Shown: piece after piece, positions 22,042 through 33,809 of the stretch
Position numbering within the stretch: position 1 is the first letter of the stretch
Layout: every line of letters begins with the position of its first letter
Origin: Acanthococcus lagerstroemiae
Lineage: Eukaryota > Arthropoda > Insecta > Hemiptera > Eriococcidae
DNA: 64,000 nt
Direction of reading: 5' to 3'
Assembly: GCA_031841125.1 (NCBI GenBank)
Contig: JAJSSI010000013.1
Coordinates: forward strand, 506,993 to 570,992
Notes under the pieces: model-generated
Told to the model about the DNA's origin: nothing
The model's input: the letters and a program-made list of their open reading frames with translations, nothing else
The model's database searches: none
Position numbers and translations under genes: made by a program

Positions 22042-24981
22042 CCGTCAAATGGGGCGAAACGGGACAGTGGGGCGAAAATGGACGAAGTCACGTTTTTCGA
22101 CCGTGACGCTCACGTAGAGCACGCAGAAATGAAGACAGCAACCTGCATTATGTCTTATCAGTAAGAGGAACGTTGTACGAGTCTATTGATGTATTATACT
22201 CTATGTTTTACGTTCGAAGAAAAATTTTAAAAAATTCAGAGAGAACGTGTGAAAAACCGGGAAATATTTGCGATTCCGTTTACTTTTTGGCAAGGCGGCA
22301 GAACTACGAATTGAAGAATTTTGTGAATAACCCCAATCGACAGGTAATTTCATTACGAATAATCTCGTTTTTCAATCATGAAATTTCGCTCATTAGAAGC
22401 GAAGTTACAGTGATTTGAAAGGTGAAAAATGCGTTTTAATTTTGACGTAATTTTAGTCTAATCACAATCTTACTGACCTTTTCACTCTTATTCAAAGGAT
22501 GGTTCGAAAATACGTGCGAAATAAAGGATCTCGAGCGTACAAGGATTATTCCGACGATACCTTATCAAGAGCTCTGGACGATATTCGTAAGAAAAAGCTA
22601 TCAATTCGGCAAGCAGCGAAGAAATATGGTATAGGAAAATCGACCCTTCACAGTAATGTGAGTAGTCACTTCCTCTTTATTCATCATTTTTGCTGTAAAA
22701 TCGCTGAAAGTAAATACCGGCCACTTGCTATGATTCTTTTCTCCAGTTGAAAGCAAAGAAAGATCGACCGAACGGTGGACAAACAATACTCAATATTCTC
22801 GAAGAGTCGATGATTATTCGAAGTATTCTTACCTGTGCTGAATGGGGTTTTCCATTTACTCTCACAGATGTTCGGTTAGTATGAGCATTGGGAACTTTTC
22901 TTAGCAAGCTCGTAAATACATGTTCTCGTACGTAAATACTGTTATATTCATTACCTACTCATGGTTTCCAGGTATCTCGTGAAAAGCTATTTGGACGCGT
23001 TAGGACGAAAATCAAAGTTCAAGCGGAACTTTCCAGGATACGATTGGGGAATGAGCTTTCTCAAACGTCATCCAGAGATACGCCAACGAGTTGCTGAGAA
23101 TATGAAAAGGGCCCGCGCGAAAGTCAGTCACGAAATCGTTGAAAAATTTTTCAACAATTTGGAACCAACTGTGGAAGGTGTGCCACCAGAGAATATCATC
23201 AATTATGATGAATCTGCTTTTGTAAACGATCCTGGAAAAGAGAAAGTGGTTGTTCGAAGAGGCACAAAATACCCGTCAAAGATCACAGAGCACTCGAGAG
23301 TTTCTGTATCTGTTATGGTTTCGGGAACAGCTAGCGGAGATTTCCTGCCACCATATGTTGTGTATAAGAGCGATTGTTTATGGAGCACCTGGGTTCTTGA
23401 TGGCATTCATGGAGCACGTTATAACCGCACGAAATCTGGCTGGTTCGATCAACGCACTTTCGAGGACTGGTTCCACAAAATAGCATTCAAGTACCTCAAG
23501 AATCTCCCCGGAAAAAAAATCATGATTGGAGACAATCTCGCTAGTCACCTCTCTTGGGCCGTCATTCGTAAATGTGAGCGACATAATATTCATTTTGTGT
23601 TGTTGGCGCCAAACGCCACCCATCTTTACCAGCCACTTGACGTGGCAGTATTTCGCCCGTTAAAAATTGCATGGAGGAGAGTGCTGACAAAATGGAAGAA
23701 GAATCCTGATGAATCGGCGCAGTATAAAGAAAACTTCCCGCGATTAATGAAAGATACACTCGATTCAGTCGGCGCAAAAGGACGTAATAACTTGATTTCG
23801 GGCTTCCGCGCAGCTGGAATTTATCCTTTTTCGAAGGCAAAGGGATTGAGTAAACTTCCGCAGAGAACACCTGTAAACTTGCCTCCAGGTCCAAGTAGCG
23901 GCAATGACAGTACCGGTAACAGCTCTTGTAACATCACGCCTCCAAATGAGTCTGTTTTTCATGACACTCTTGTGGGAATGCTCTCGAAAGAACGATTCAA
24001 GGGACCGGATCCTTCGAAACGTGGCAGAAGAAAGAAGATCCAAGTATCACCAGGGAAGTCGGTGCTCGGGATTCATTTTGGCGAGACCGAACCAGCAGCA
24101 GATTCGAGTGACGATGAAGATGATCCAGAGCCCTTACATTCGTCGTCTGCTGAAGACTCGGATGACAGCACTGAGTGTGACTTAGCGCAACATCTGCCTT
24201 CATCTGATGATGAAATAGGAGCCCCTGATGAAGACACTGGTATGCCTTTAACGGATGATGAAATGGAAGCCTCTGATGAAGATACTGGTATTGTCGATGG
24301 TCCCATAACGGTACCTGAACTGAGAAAAGGACCTTTTGTGATCGTGACTCTGGATTATTCGGCTGGTAGAAAGGAACAGACTCGCAAATATTTGGGACAA
24401 GTGAAAAGCGTCGAAAGAGGTGGAAAAAACGTTGAAGTTTCTTTCATGAAGAAATATTTGAATCGCTGTACAGATTTTGTATTTGTTACGCCTTATAATG
24501 ATGCGAAGCCAGAGAAGGTGCCCTTTGAAAAAATTTCAGGAATTGTTCGTGTGCCGTTTAAAGAAGTTCGTGGACGTTTTATATTTGATCGCCCAATTAT
24601 GATTTGACTAAGTATAATTTTTAAGAAATTTTTTCTGACGCTTTATATGTGATTGTACAATTCTAATTTAGCTGCTGTACTACCACAGTACCGTATCTAC
24701 TTAATATTTAATATATTTCACTCGAATATATGTACGAAAATCGTTTTTTTTTTCTCAAGGAAAAAGGGTGTCCATTTTCGCCCCAATTTTGGACTATCGA
24801 CTTTGTCTCACTTAAAAATTCCTGAAAATTCTGAAATGTCGGATGAATTTTTTTTTTCAGTAGTTTTATAGAGAAGACTTGTGGGAATCTATTTTAAAAA
24901 AAATTATGGCGCTACCTCAATTTTTCATTGAGATAAGTTGAAAAAACCTCAAAAACCGTCCCGTTTCGCCCCATTCGACGG
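22042..24981 (+). mobile_element. Complete pogo-like (Tc1/mariner) element, 2940 bp
   Basis: The 24-bp inverted termini (22042-22065, starting CCGTCAAATGGGGCGAAACG, and 24958-24981) differ at one base. They are flanked by TA on both sides (22040-22041, 24982-24983), the mariner/pogo target. A second inverted pair, TGGGGCGAAAATGGAC (22068-22083 and 24770-24785), lies inside the ends. It contains one gene with an uninterrupted spliced frame. It sits in the left non-coding part of the piggyBac, so it is younger than that element. Confidence 0.93.
22499..24607 (+). CDS. pogo-like transposase, 640 aa, two introns
   Basis: DNA transposase that cuts and pastes its element at TA sites. I infer exons 22499-22657, 22747-22874 and 22972-24607, with donors GTGAGT and GTTAGT and acceptors CCAG and CCAG. 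Together they give 1923 nt, an exact frame ending in TGA. Residues 16-52 form a psq/pogo helix-turn-helix (SIRQAAKKYGIGKSTL). A CENP-B-like second DNA-binding segment follows (about 97-140). The DDE_1 core has Asp175 (NYDES), Asp283 (GDNLASH) and Asp319 (YQPLDVAVF), a DD35D spacing. An acidic Ser/Asp-rich linker precedes a C-terminal module (about 549-640, FVIVTLDY...YLGQV...RGRFIFDRPI). No stop or frameshift is visible, so it may still be functional. Confidence 0.88.
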
Positions 24982-25362
24982 TATCTGAATTTTTGGTAAC
25001 CCTGCAACTCGCCCACAAATATTTTTTCGCTATTTCGGAGGCATTGAAGATAGCACTATACAAGGTTCCGATAATGACCAAGATGAGCCAATAGGAAACG
25101 AAATAGTGAATGACAAGTGGGGAAAAAATTCTCAAATAGTCGTGGCATTGTACAGAAGGCATAGACATAGTCAATCAATGTATCATATATGATACACCGC
25201 GTACCACAGACATGTATTCGCGTACTAACTAGCGCGGATTTTGTCATGTGCCGGTAAGATAACAATCATCCGTGATAACAATAGCTGCTCATTTTTATTT
25301 TCTATTATTTCACGTCCTGAAATTTGGAATAATTTTGAATTGAGGTTTATTTAGTGTTATTG

Positions 25363-27970
25363 ATGAGTGATTTCATTATGAAAAAACGTAAACAGCAAGT
25401 ACTTACTGCAGCAGATCTAGATAAGTTACTCGAAAACTGGGATCACTGGAGTGGGAGTGAAGATGATTTGAGTGAAGAGGATTTGCTTGAAGAAGATGAA
25501 GGATCATCTCATCAGGATGAAAATAATGGGCAGGACATCAGTGAGGAAAATTTTGAAGAATCACTAAAGAATCTTGGTGAGTATCTGAAAAATATTTTGT
25601 TTGCCTGTTTTGTAAAAAAAGTGAACTCTGATGACAATTTTTTCCTTAGAACGGAATGCGCCAAGATTGGATGATCACAATGTACTTACATATGATAATG
25701 ATGAATTTGGACTTGGCCAAATACTAGCAGAAAATGGTGACGAAGTGATGATAGATTTACCAGTAATTTCATATGAAGAGAATGATGCTGGTAAATGATA
25801 CACATGAACAATAATTCTATTTCTAAATATCTACTACAACAGTTCATTTCATAAAAGATTTCTGTTGATCTTGTTGTTACAGATCAGTTGTCAAATCATT
25901 TTCCTGTTGTACCAGGGTCAGTATCACCTTCAAGTTCTCCTCCTATCACTCCGCAGCAAATTCCAGGATGCGACAGACCAACAACATCAGTTCAACCTAG
26001 AGGGAGACCCCGTAGAAGAGTACCCACACCGGCTCAAGTTCCTAGTCCAAAGCCGGTTCAGCGTAGAGGCAGACCAGGTAAAAGAGAACCCACACCAACT
26101 CGAGATCCAAGTCCAAAGCCTGTTCAACGTAGAGGTAGACCACGTAAAAGAGCACCCTCACCAACTCGAGATCCAAGTCCAAAGCCTGTTCAACGTAGAG
26201 GTAGACCACGTAAAAGAGCACCCTCACCAACTCGAGATCCAAGTCCAAAGCCTGTTCAACGTAGAGGTAGACCACCTAAAACACTACTGATGACAGCACA
26301 AAGTCCTAAAATACAGGCCGCTCAAGCCCCTAGAAAGCCAGCTAAACCACACAGTATCCAACTGACACCTGAATACGAAGGTTTACGCAAAATAAAATGG
26401 CTGAGACGACATCTGGTTTCACAGCCACATGATTTAGAATTTGTAGAAGACCCTATACCGCAACATATTTCAGTTTTATTGGAGCCAATCGATTTTTTGA
26501 AATTATATTTGACAGATGACTTTATAGAGCAACTCGTTTTTCAGAGTAATTTATACGCACAACAGCAAGGTAAATCTGTGACGATAAATTCCTTCGATAT
26601 AAAGCGGTATTTAGCAGTTCTTATTTTCACATCAGTCACTCATATAAAAAAAGTTACGTCTGTACTGGCGTGATGTTGTTGGATTACCCTGTGTGAAGGA
26701 AAGTCTACCACAAAGACAGTTTGAGCTTGTGAGAAGTGTGCTACACTTCAATGATAATTCAGCAATGATTTCGGATGTAAAGGACCCAAATTACGATCGC
26801 CTATACAAAGTACGGCCTATAATCGATCATTTCAATCGAGTTTCTAGTACACTTGTACCACTACCTCGTGATCTGTCCGTTGACGAAAATATTTGCGGCA
26901 CCAAAATGCATTCATCTCTACGTCAGTACAATCCAAAAAAACCGATAAAATGGGGTTTCAAAGTCAACATGCTCTGTGGTGTCGATGGATTTGTGTTCAA
27001 TAGTGAGGTGTACTCAGGGCAAGAAAATGAAGCAAGATTTAGAAGAGCAGATGAACCGGATTTAGGAGCATGCAGTAATATCGTAGTGAGAATGGCTCGT
27101 CCGGTCAGTCCTGGAAAAAATCATCGCATTTATTTCGATAATTATTTTTCAAGTGTTCCCTTGATTTACTACCTTCAAAAACACAGAATCCACTCAATTG
27201 GAACAATTCGTAGGAATCGAATTTCTAATGACCGTCTTCCAAACGAAACGAAGACCAAAAAAGCCAGTCGAGGAGCTACATATGAACGAATGGGTAGATA
27301 TAAGAGAACGCTCCTATCAGTAGGCCTATGGAAAGACAATAAGGAAGTCGTCCTTATTTCGTCATACGTCGGTAAGTATCTGATGACAAAAGTGAAAAGA
27401 TGGAGCAAAGCAAAAAATCAACACACTGAAATACTTTGCCCACAAGTTATTAGGGAATATAACCGTTTCATGGGCGGTGTTGATCTCCTCGGGAGTCATA
27501 TGGGGAGAGGAAAAATAAAGCTAAAAAGTAGAAAGTGGACAATGAGGATCTTCTACCACTACTTTGATTTAATGGTGATTAATGCCTGGTTGTTATATAA
27601 GAGAGTTCTCACCTCACCTGGACGTATCACAACTGTACCATTAGAACTACGAGCTTTTCGCATCGAGTTAGCTCAGTGTTTATCTGCAATTGGTAAAACG
27701 ATATCACCCAAGAGAGGCCGCCCATCAATAGGTGCAAACCGAAAAATAAAAAGAATATCCGCTGTTCCACCTAAATCGGTGCGTATGGACCAAATTGGGC
27801 ATTTCCCAGAAGTATGTCCAACTCGGCAACGTTGCAAGCACGATAAAGTCACAAGAGGAGTAATTGAAAGGTGTAATTCACTGACAAATATCCGATGCAT
27901 TAAATGTAAAGTCCATTATTGTTTAACGGTAAACCGAAATTGTTTTACTGATGAACATTTGAATGTATAA
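25363..27970 (+). pseudogene. piggyBac transposase, one frameshift
   Basis: Transposase of the TTAA-targeting DDE family. Inferred exons are 25363-25576, 25650-25790 and 25883-27970, joined in phase (GTGAGT and GTAAAT donors). The N-terminus is acidic. Residues about 135-215 form an array of five AT-hooks (QPRGRPRRR, then four QRRGRPxK-type cores) within 66-bp repeats. The DDE_Tnp_1_7 domain begins near 26450. Catalytic Asp candidates are in LSVDENICGTK (about 26877), YFDNYFSSVPL (about 27137) and FMGGVDLLGSHM (about 27480). The C-terminus is a Cys-rich finger (CIKCKVHYC...C). A one-base indel in the A-run at 26646-26652 separates the N-terminal and catalytic parts; otherwise it is intact. 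Confidence 0.9.
26041..26280 (+). repeat. 66-bp tandem repeat encoding AT-hooks
   Basis: Units start at 26041, 26107, 26173 and 26239 (the last partial). Units two and three are nearly identical at the base level, so the array expanded recently or is kept homogenised. Each unit encodes 22 residues around a GRPxKR AT-hook core flanked by PSPKPVQR and PTRD. Confidence 0.9.
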
Positions 27971-28250
27971 CAAAATAATGAAATATAAGTACACTGTATT
28001 TGAATAAAAATTATATATTTTTTGCACGATGTATCACATATGATACAAAAAATTATCTTCTATTACGCGGTGTATCATATGTATATGATACATTTAAGAA
28101 AAGGGGTTGATTGGGGGTGCAAAATGAGGTGGCGATTTTTTCACTATTTTTCCCGTTCTTCACATGTCAAAATGTACCACATATATTTTTTCTAAATGTT
28201 TCTATCAACTTTTCAAAAATTCGACAAAAGTCTGCGCGTTAAAGGGTTAA

Positions 28251-28409
28251 TGTAAACTCCTAAAGTGAATATATTTTCATAAATTCAACTCATATAGAGT
28301 ACAGAAAACCAATTTTCACTCGCTTTAGTGGAGAAATTCAGATACATATTAATAATATTTTGAAAATAAAAATCTCTTAAATTGGCGAGAACTGGTACAT
28401 CTACCCTAC
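28251..28409. other. Flank between piggyBac and LINE fragment
   Basis: AT-rich; probably continues the sequence found left of the piggyBac, since the phrase ggcgagaactggtac recurs at about 28385. No gene. Confidence 0.45.
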
Positions 28410-28672
28410 ATGAGTAACGGCTCAGAAACGCAGCTTACGATCGGAATAAATAGAATAGAGAGAATCGAGGAATATTCATATCTAGGACAAAATATTTCGT
28501 TTCAAAAGGGTCTGGAGCAAGAAATTCAAATTAGAAGATCAAAAGCATGGAGAAGTTTCTGGGCTTTAGGGTGGATTTTCAAAAGAAATGGGAACATGGA
28601 AGCCAAAACAAAAGCCCTCAACATGTGTGTAACGCCGGCTGGAGGTTATCAAGAGTGTATATTGCGAATGTA
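28410..28672 (+). pseudogene. RTE-like LINE ORF2 C-terminal fragment
   Basis: The reading RIERIEEYSYLGQNISF...IQIRRSKAWRSFWALGWIFK corresponds to the post-RT region of the LINE at 52726-55781 (VNEYTYLGQIMSFKD...ISQAWKGFWGLRSIFK). It is a short 5'- and 3'-truncated piece of a related but different family. Confidence 0.8.
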
Positions 28673-28689
28673 GATAAGGGTAGACTAGT

Positions 28690-29727
28690 CCAGTGTATCA
28701 GGAGTGTATCACAGCTATCCCAGATTGAAAAGTCGGGTGGTTGTTATCCACGATAATTTTAATTTAATGATTGACGCGCTATCCAGCGCTGTTAATCATG
28801 AACTTGAAGAAATAGACGGTGGTGATAAGAGTCGAGTGTACCGGACTAGTGTCAATAATGAAAAGTTTTTCATTTTGTTTTGCGCTTTGCGTTTCATTAA
28901 AAATTTTACGTACAATCGAACCCATCAATAAAATTTTGCAAAGCCGAGAAAATGGTTTAGCCGCCGCTTTACCAGTTTTGCAGGCAGTTCATACTTCCAT
29001 TGAAGCATACCAACTAGATAGTGTCTTCGAGATACTTGTAAGTGATTGTAACAATTTATTACCTTATGTCGATGTGGATGATGATTTATCTAATATTGCG
29101 AGCGGTGGTCATCGTAATAGTAAACGTAAAATAAAACCAAATAAGTGTTTTAGTGACTTTGTTCTTAGCGAAAGTTCTGGCATACATACCAGTAAAAACA
29201 GTAACAATTTTAAAGCCAGTTATTTTGAAATGATCGATTGTATAACGTCCGAAATGAACAACCAATTTTTCAATAATACCTAGTAATTTATTTAATGTAA
29301 TTGATAAAGTCTCTTATTTCAAATTTGAGACTGTTGAAGAAATAGAAAATCTCGTACAAATCAACAAAAACATTCAGTTGCCCTCAAATGAAGAAATTTT
29401 TCGTGTTAAAAACTACTTTGAAAAAAAATAATATCAATCAAATTGATTATTTTAAAGAACTTATTGTACTGTCAAAAGGAAGCATTTCGCGATAGTTATA
29501 ATTTATATGCCACAGCTGCGACGTTTGGCTGCAGTTCGGCGGTCTGCGAAGGTACATTCAGCACAATGAACCGCTTACTTACGCCGCAGCGACAGTCTAT
29601 GCTCTTTAGTCGAAAGTCAAACTTAACTACATATCTTACCGTAGAAAAAAATACAACAATGTCGATAGAAACCGAGACATTTTTACATTTGTTTGATAGC
29701 AGTAAAGAGAGGCGCTTACAATTGTAT
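28690..29727 (+). pseudogene. hAT transposase C-terminal remnant
   Basis: This is the C-terminal half of a ZMYM1/52-kDa-repressor-like hAT transposase. It reads HDNFNLMIDALSSAV and then, after a frame change near 28850, INKILQSRENGLAAALPVL and ASYFEMIDCITSEMNNQF. A further piece, 29443-29730, carries the dimerisation motif SAVCEGTFSTMNRLLTPQRQSM. Frame changes near 28850, 29283 and 29430 break it. The zinc finger and catalytic N-terminal half are missing and no TIRs were found. Confidence 0.8.
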
Positions 29728-29730
29728 TAA

Positions 29731-30117
29731 ACTTGATGGAAAATAAATTTTGAATCTACACTTGTCAGTTGCTTTGCTTGTGTAATTACGTACTTACATT
29801 CATGTATTGAAATTTTATAAATCAGCCCGAGCTGAGCCCGGCCCGACTGATGAGGTGCGCTACACGGGGCTGCTTCCATCAAATCTATCGTAGGACGGCA
29901 TGCCGTTACTGCTACTACCTGCCGCATGCTGCATTGTGAACGATCTTTTTACATCACACACAAAAACGAAATCAAAGTTTCAAAAATAGTACGTATGTCA
30001 AAAAGAACTTGATCTCCGAACACATATTAGTGGTGCTCGAATGATACAAAAATTTTTGGGAGTCAACTCATCTAAAAATTCATGAACGACGCTCTGCTAT
30101 CATATTGATGTGCATAA
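29731..30117. other. Intergenic, no gene
   Basis: Short stretch between the hAT remnant and element A. A G/C-rich hairpin-like phrase (cccgagctgagcccggcccg, about 29826) may be an element end; no partner seen. Confidence 0.4.
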
Positions 30118-30121
30118 CAGT

Positions 30122-33100
30122 CGATACCTTAATGCACAAATGTGCTATGTCCAAAATTTAGCGGTTTTGCGTTATTGGTAACACTGAATTCGTTAGGATG
30201 AGTACTAACGAATGCACATATGTTCTATGTCCATAAACGAGTTTTTCTAGTGGAAAAATGAAGGAGAAAAAAAAAATGCTATGTCCATCAGCTGACAAAC
30301 CCCAGTGAACAAATATGCCATGTCCCGAAATATACAGAAATGCCCATAATACCGTGCTATGTCTCTCGTAGAATAATTATAGTTATTGTCATGACTCAAC
30401 TAATTTGATGATAAAAATTTCGATACCTTGAAGATAATATTATTATTATTTTGAAAACGTTGTTGTACTGTTAGTTTAATGAATTCAATAAACGTGAAGT
30501 TAATTACGGTGTATGAGAGCTGCGATTTTACGTGCACAACTATGATGAATAATTATCCGAGTAAGTACCCAAGTTATGTCATCTTTGCTTTCCGTATTCT
30601 TACTGCATACTAGTGCTAAAGATTGGTTAATTCATTTTGCATTCAGAATCAAGTTCGGACCCCAGGCAGTTGCTAAAATGGTTTCAAGAATGTGAAGACG
30701 AGGATGATGACGATGAGGAGACAGAATTAGACGAGGATGATGATGAGGAGACAGAATTAGGTTAGAAACTTTTTTCGCGCTCTGAATTTGTTATCATTAT
30801 GATATCGTGACTGAAGGGGAGTGCATATTCTTCGAATAATAATTATGAAATACCCACTCTCACGGTACAATTATTTTTCATTATAGAAAGCGGCGTTGAG
30901 AAATTGAATGCAAAAATGACGATGGTACTGTGATGGAAGTAGAAAACGGTGTTTACGAATTTAATGTGAATGACGATGGTACTGTGACGGAAATGGAAAA
31001 TGGAGTTTACGAATTGAATGTTGTGAATGACAATGGTACTGTGACGGAAGTATTATTGGATGCTCGTACCTCGGTAATACTTGAAAACGATAACATTCAG
31101 GAAACTGGTAAGAACTCGAAGCTATTATGATTACAAAATCAATAACATTTTCTTTCATAACACCGTACCTACGTTGTGATTTTTACAGTAACTGATTTTG
31201 ATAAAGACGTTGTTACGTCTAATGATAGTCCAGCTCATTCTCGAATGTCTTCCAAAAACGATGTCGATAGTGGATCCGAGTACGCGTTTAGTCAGAGTGG
31301 TAGCAGCAGTGAGTCGGACGAAGATGATGAACCGTGTAACAAACGAACTCGACTGGGTAAATAAAACGATTATTTCAATGAACTCTTGAAGTATCTTTAA
31401 CGTGATATTGATACATTTAATTGAAAACATTACAGAGCCTCGGGTTTTGAACTTTGTCGAAAATGTTACCAATCCGTCAGCGTCAACAGAATCTACTCCT
31501 TTGGAAATCCAAAATATTACTACGCCAGCACAATCAGCAACAGAACTTGAATCTGTAACTACACCGGATGAAGCAGATAATACACAGATTGCCACTCAAA
31601 ATCTTCGCAAACAGCGACGATTTGCTGACCCCAGCCAGTGGACTAAAAATATTCAACATGCGAAGCGTACTGCAGGTGAAAGTTATATCAATTGAAAAAA
31701 AAAGGAGCGGCCAGCGAAGCAAGTGAAAGCAATTGATTGTAAATGCCGTTTTCGGTGTAGAGATACGTTTAGTATTGAACAACAACAAGCTATGTTGAAT
31801 GAATATTGGAACTTTCGTGATATTTCGCGACAAAAGGATTTCTTATGTTCATTAGTAGTCGAAACGAGCGTTGCTAGAAAAAGAAAAAGAAATGAAGACT
31901 CGAAAATAGATAAATTGGTCAGTCGAGCTTATTTTTTACCAAATGGAGACGGGGATCATGTTCGAGTATGCCAAACATTCTTTTGTACAACATTTGCGAT
32001 TTCAAAATCTATAGTAAACAGCGCATTGAAGTACAAAAGTCCAAACGGTCTGTACCGAGGCAGAGATAAACGAAAGGGAAGACCGGCCAGTAACGCTACA
32101 CCAGAGAATAAATGCCGAGCTGTTCGTACGTTTCTTGCTGAAATACCGAAAGTCCCATCTCATTACTGTCGTAAGCGCAGTTCCCGTTTGTACCTAGCTC
32201 CAGATCTCAACATTACGAAGCTGTATGAACTTTACTGTGCAAAAGTTGGAGATTCCGCAGTAAAAGATCACGTATTTTGAAGAATTTTCATGGAACACGA
32301 ACCTCCATTGGCTATATTTCGTCCAAAAAAAGACCAATGCTCTCTCTGCAATCAAGTTGAGCGGACAAAAACGAGGGAGACGAATGAAAAATACAAAGAA
32401 CACATCGAGCGAAAAAAAATTGCATTAATGAAACAAAAGGACAAAGATGACGCAAAAAAGAACGAAAATCTAATGTATGGCAGCTTTGATCTTGAAGCGG
32501 TACTCAGTTTACCGTATGCTGGGGACGGTCCAATTTACTTCAAAAGAAAGTTATCGTTATACAATCTTACTGTGTACGATTCGAAGGAGCGTGGTATTTG
32601 TTATACCTGGGACGAGGAAAACGGGAAAAAAGGCAGTTGTGAAATTGGCAGTTGTCTACTTCGTTACATAGAAAGTCTTCCCTCCAACGTCGAACAATTA
32701 ACTTTGTATTCAGATATGTGCGGTGGGCAGAATCGCAATAAGAACGTGCTATCTGCTTTGCTTTACGCAGTAAATTCGTCAGTTAGTCGGAATTCCAATT
32801 TGAAAACGATCGACCTAAAATTCATGGAAAGTGGGCATTCTTATCTAGAAGCCGATAGCGTTCATGCTGCTATTGATCGAGCTCGAACTGGAAAACAATT
32901 GTACGTTCCAAATGATTACCAACTTTTGATGAAGATGAGTCGCAAGCATCCATCGCCATACTTAGTATACGAACTACCTCACACCGAATTTCGAGATCTC
33001 GATTCTCTTTCAAAAAATATTATCAAGAACAGAAATAAGTCATTAACGGGTGAAACCGTTAAATGGCTTCATGTCAAATGGTTTCGGTTTCAGCCGGGCC

Positions 33101-33805
33101 CTACCGTTGGTTTCAAATATGACGTCGAAGACGACTTTCAATTCATGAAAATAAGTAATGCACCCATTCAATGGGAAGAAATTGAAATACCCAAAAAATA
33201 CCCACACAAAATTCCAATTTCGTTAGCCAAAAAAAAGGATCTTCTCAGTCTCATTCGTTCTGGAATTATACCGGAGCAGTACTCTTCTTTTTACAATAAT
33301 TTACCAGCATCCAAGGGACAAAAGGATCAAGCGGTTTGGTGCAGCGAATTTAATACCAATAAATACGAAGAAGATCAAAATTACGATGATCCGGATCACG
33401 TTGATAATATGTAGAATTACTCTTTGATTTATTACAATCATACCATTTTGTCATTGTGCGTGTTTTTTACAATTATTACCATCTCAAAAACAAGGGTTAT
33501 TCACCGAAAAGTAGGTCCAATACAACGCCAAAATGTAGTTCTACGTCCAATAATAATCATATTTTTAGGAAACAGTTGTGCTATGTCCATCGCCCTTCAA
33601 AAAAGTAGTTTTAAAATTTCAATTTATGGACTTTTACAAGTAATGACATGAAAAAAGGCTTTAAGAATGTTTGATCAAAAAGTGAAAAAATTGCCGTTTT
33701 GAAAATCGCCGCTATATTGGGAGGAATGCACGAAACAAAACTTAAATCGTTATTCTACAGGAATCACCGGAATTGGACATAGCACATTTGTGCATTAAGG
33801 TATCG
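30122..33805 (+). mobile_element. Element A: TIR element with DUF7869-type gene
   Basis: Perfect 33-bp inverted termini (30122-30154, starting CGATACCTTAATGCAC, and 33773-33805) are flanked by cagt on both sides (30118-30121 and 33806-33809), a possible 4-bp target duplication. The TIR core TGCTATGTCC is repeated inside the left end at 30143, 30223 (ttctatgtcc), 30277, near 30316 (gccatgtcc) and near 30353, and inside the right end at 33579. It carries one multi-exon gene, broken here. The repeats are laid out as multiple transposase-binding sites would be. I cannot place it in a named transposon superfamily. Confidence 0.8.
30542..33414 (+). pseudogene. Element A protein (putative DDE-like transposase), broken
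   Basis: Inferred exons are 30542-30560, 30647-30760, 30887-31107, 31189-31356 and 31436-33414, all with GT/AG borders. The N-terminal half is acidic, with a repeated VENGVYEFNVNDDGTV-type unit and a SGSEY...SSSESDEDD stretch. The last exon has CKCRFRC and a Q..FL segment (about 31738-31845), SHYCRKRSSRLYL (about 32158) and CSLC (about 32340). It also has FDLEAVLSLP (about 32485), LYSDMCGGQNRN (about 32706) and ESGHSYLEADSVHAAI (about 32827). Two in-frame TGA codons (31693, 32278) and a small indel in exon 3 (about 30909) break it. From memory, insect relatives are annotated only as uncharacterised or DUF7869 proteins. Confidence 0.75.
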
Positions 33806-33809
33806 CAGT

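Larger units (their letters stand above)
21930..28246 (+). mobile_element. piggyBac element carrying a nested pogo element
   Basis: The ends are CCCTTTAACGTGCA at 21930 and the inverse with one mismatch at 28233-28246, each flanked by TTAA (21926-21929 and 28247-28250), the invariable piggyBac target. The subterminal regions share the palindrome GTATCATATATGATAC (21946 and 25180), with variants at 28031 and 28072. Of its 6317 bp, 2940 are the inserted pogo-like element at 22042-24981. Without that it is about 3.4 kb, a normal size. The transposase is nearly intact, with one frameshift seen. Confidence 0.93.

Noticed and set aside
22173..22418. Extra 5' coding exon of the intact pogo-like gene
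   Set aside because: The ATG at 22499 directly precedes the HTH and opens the full frame. The upstream frame has no domain and ends before it.
26042..26275. Minus-strand and alternative plus-strand proteins over the AT-hook repeat
   Set aside because: A 66-bp unit keeps other frames open by repetition. The AT-hook frame continues into the piggyBac core and fits the splice phases.
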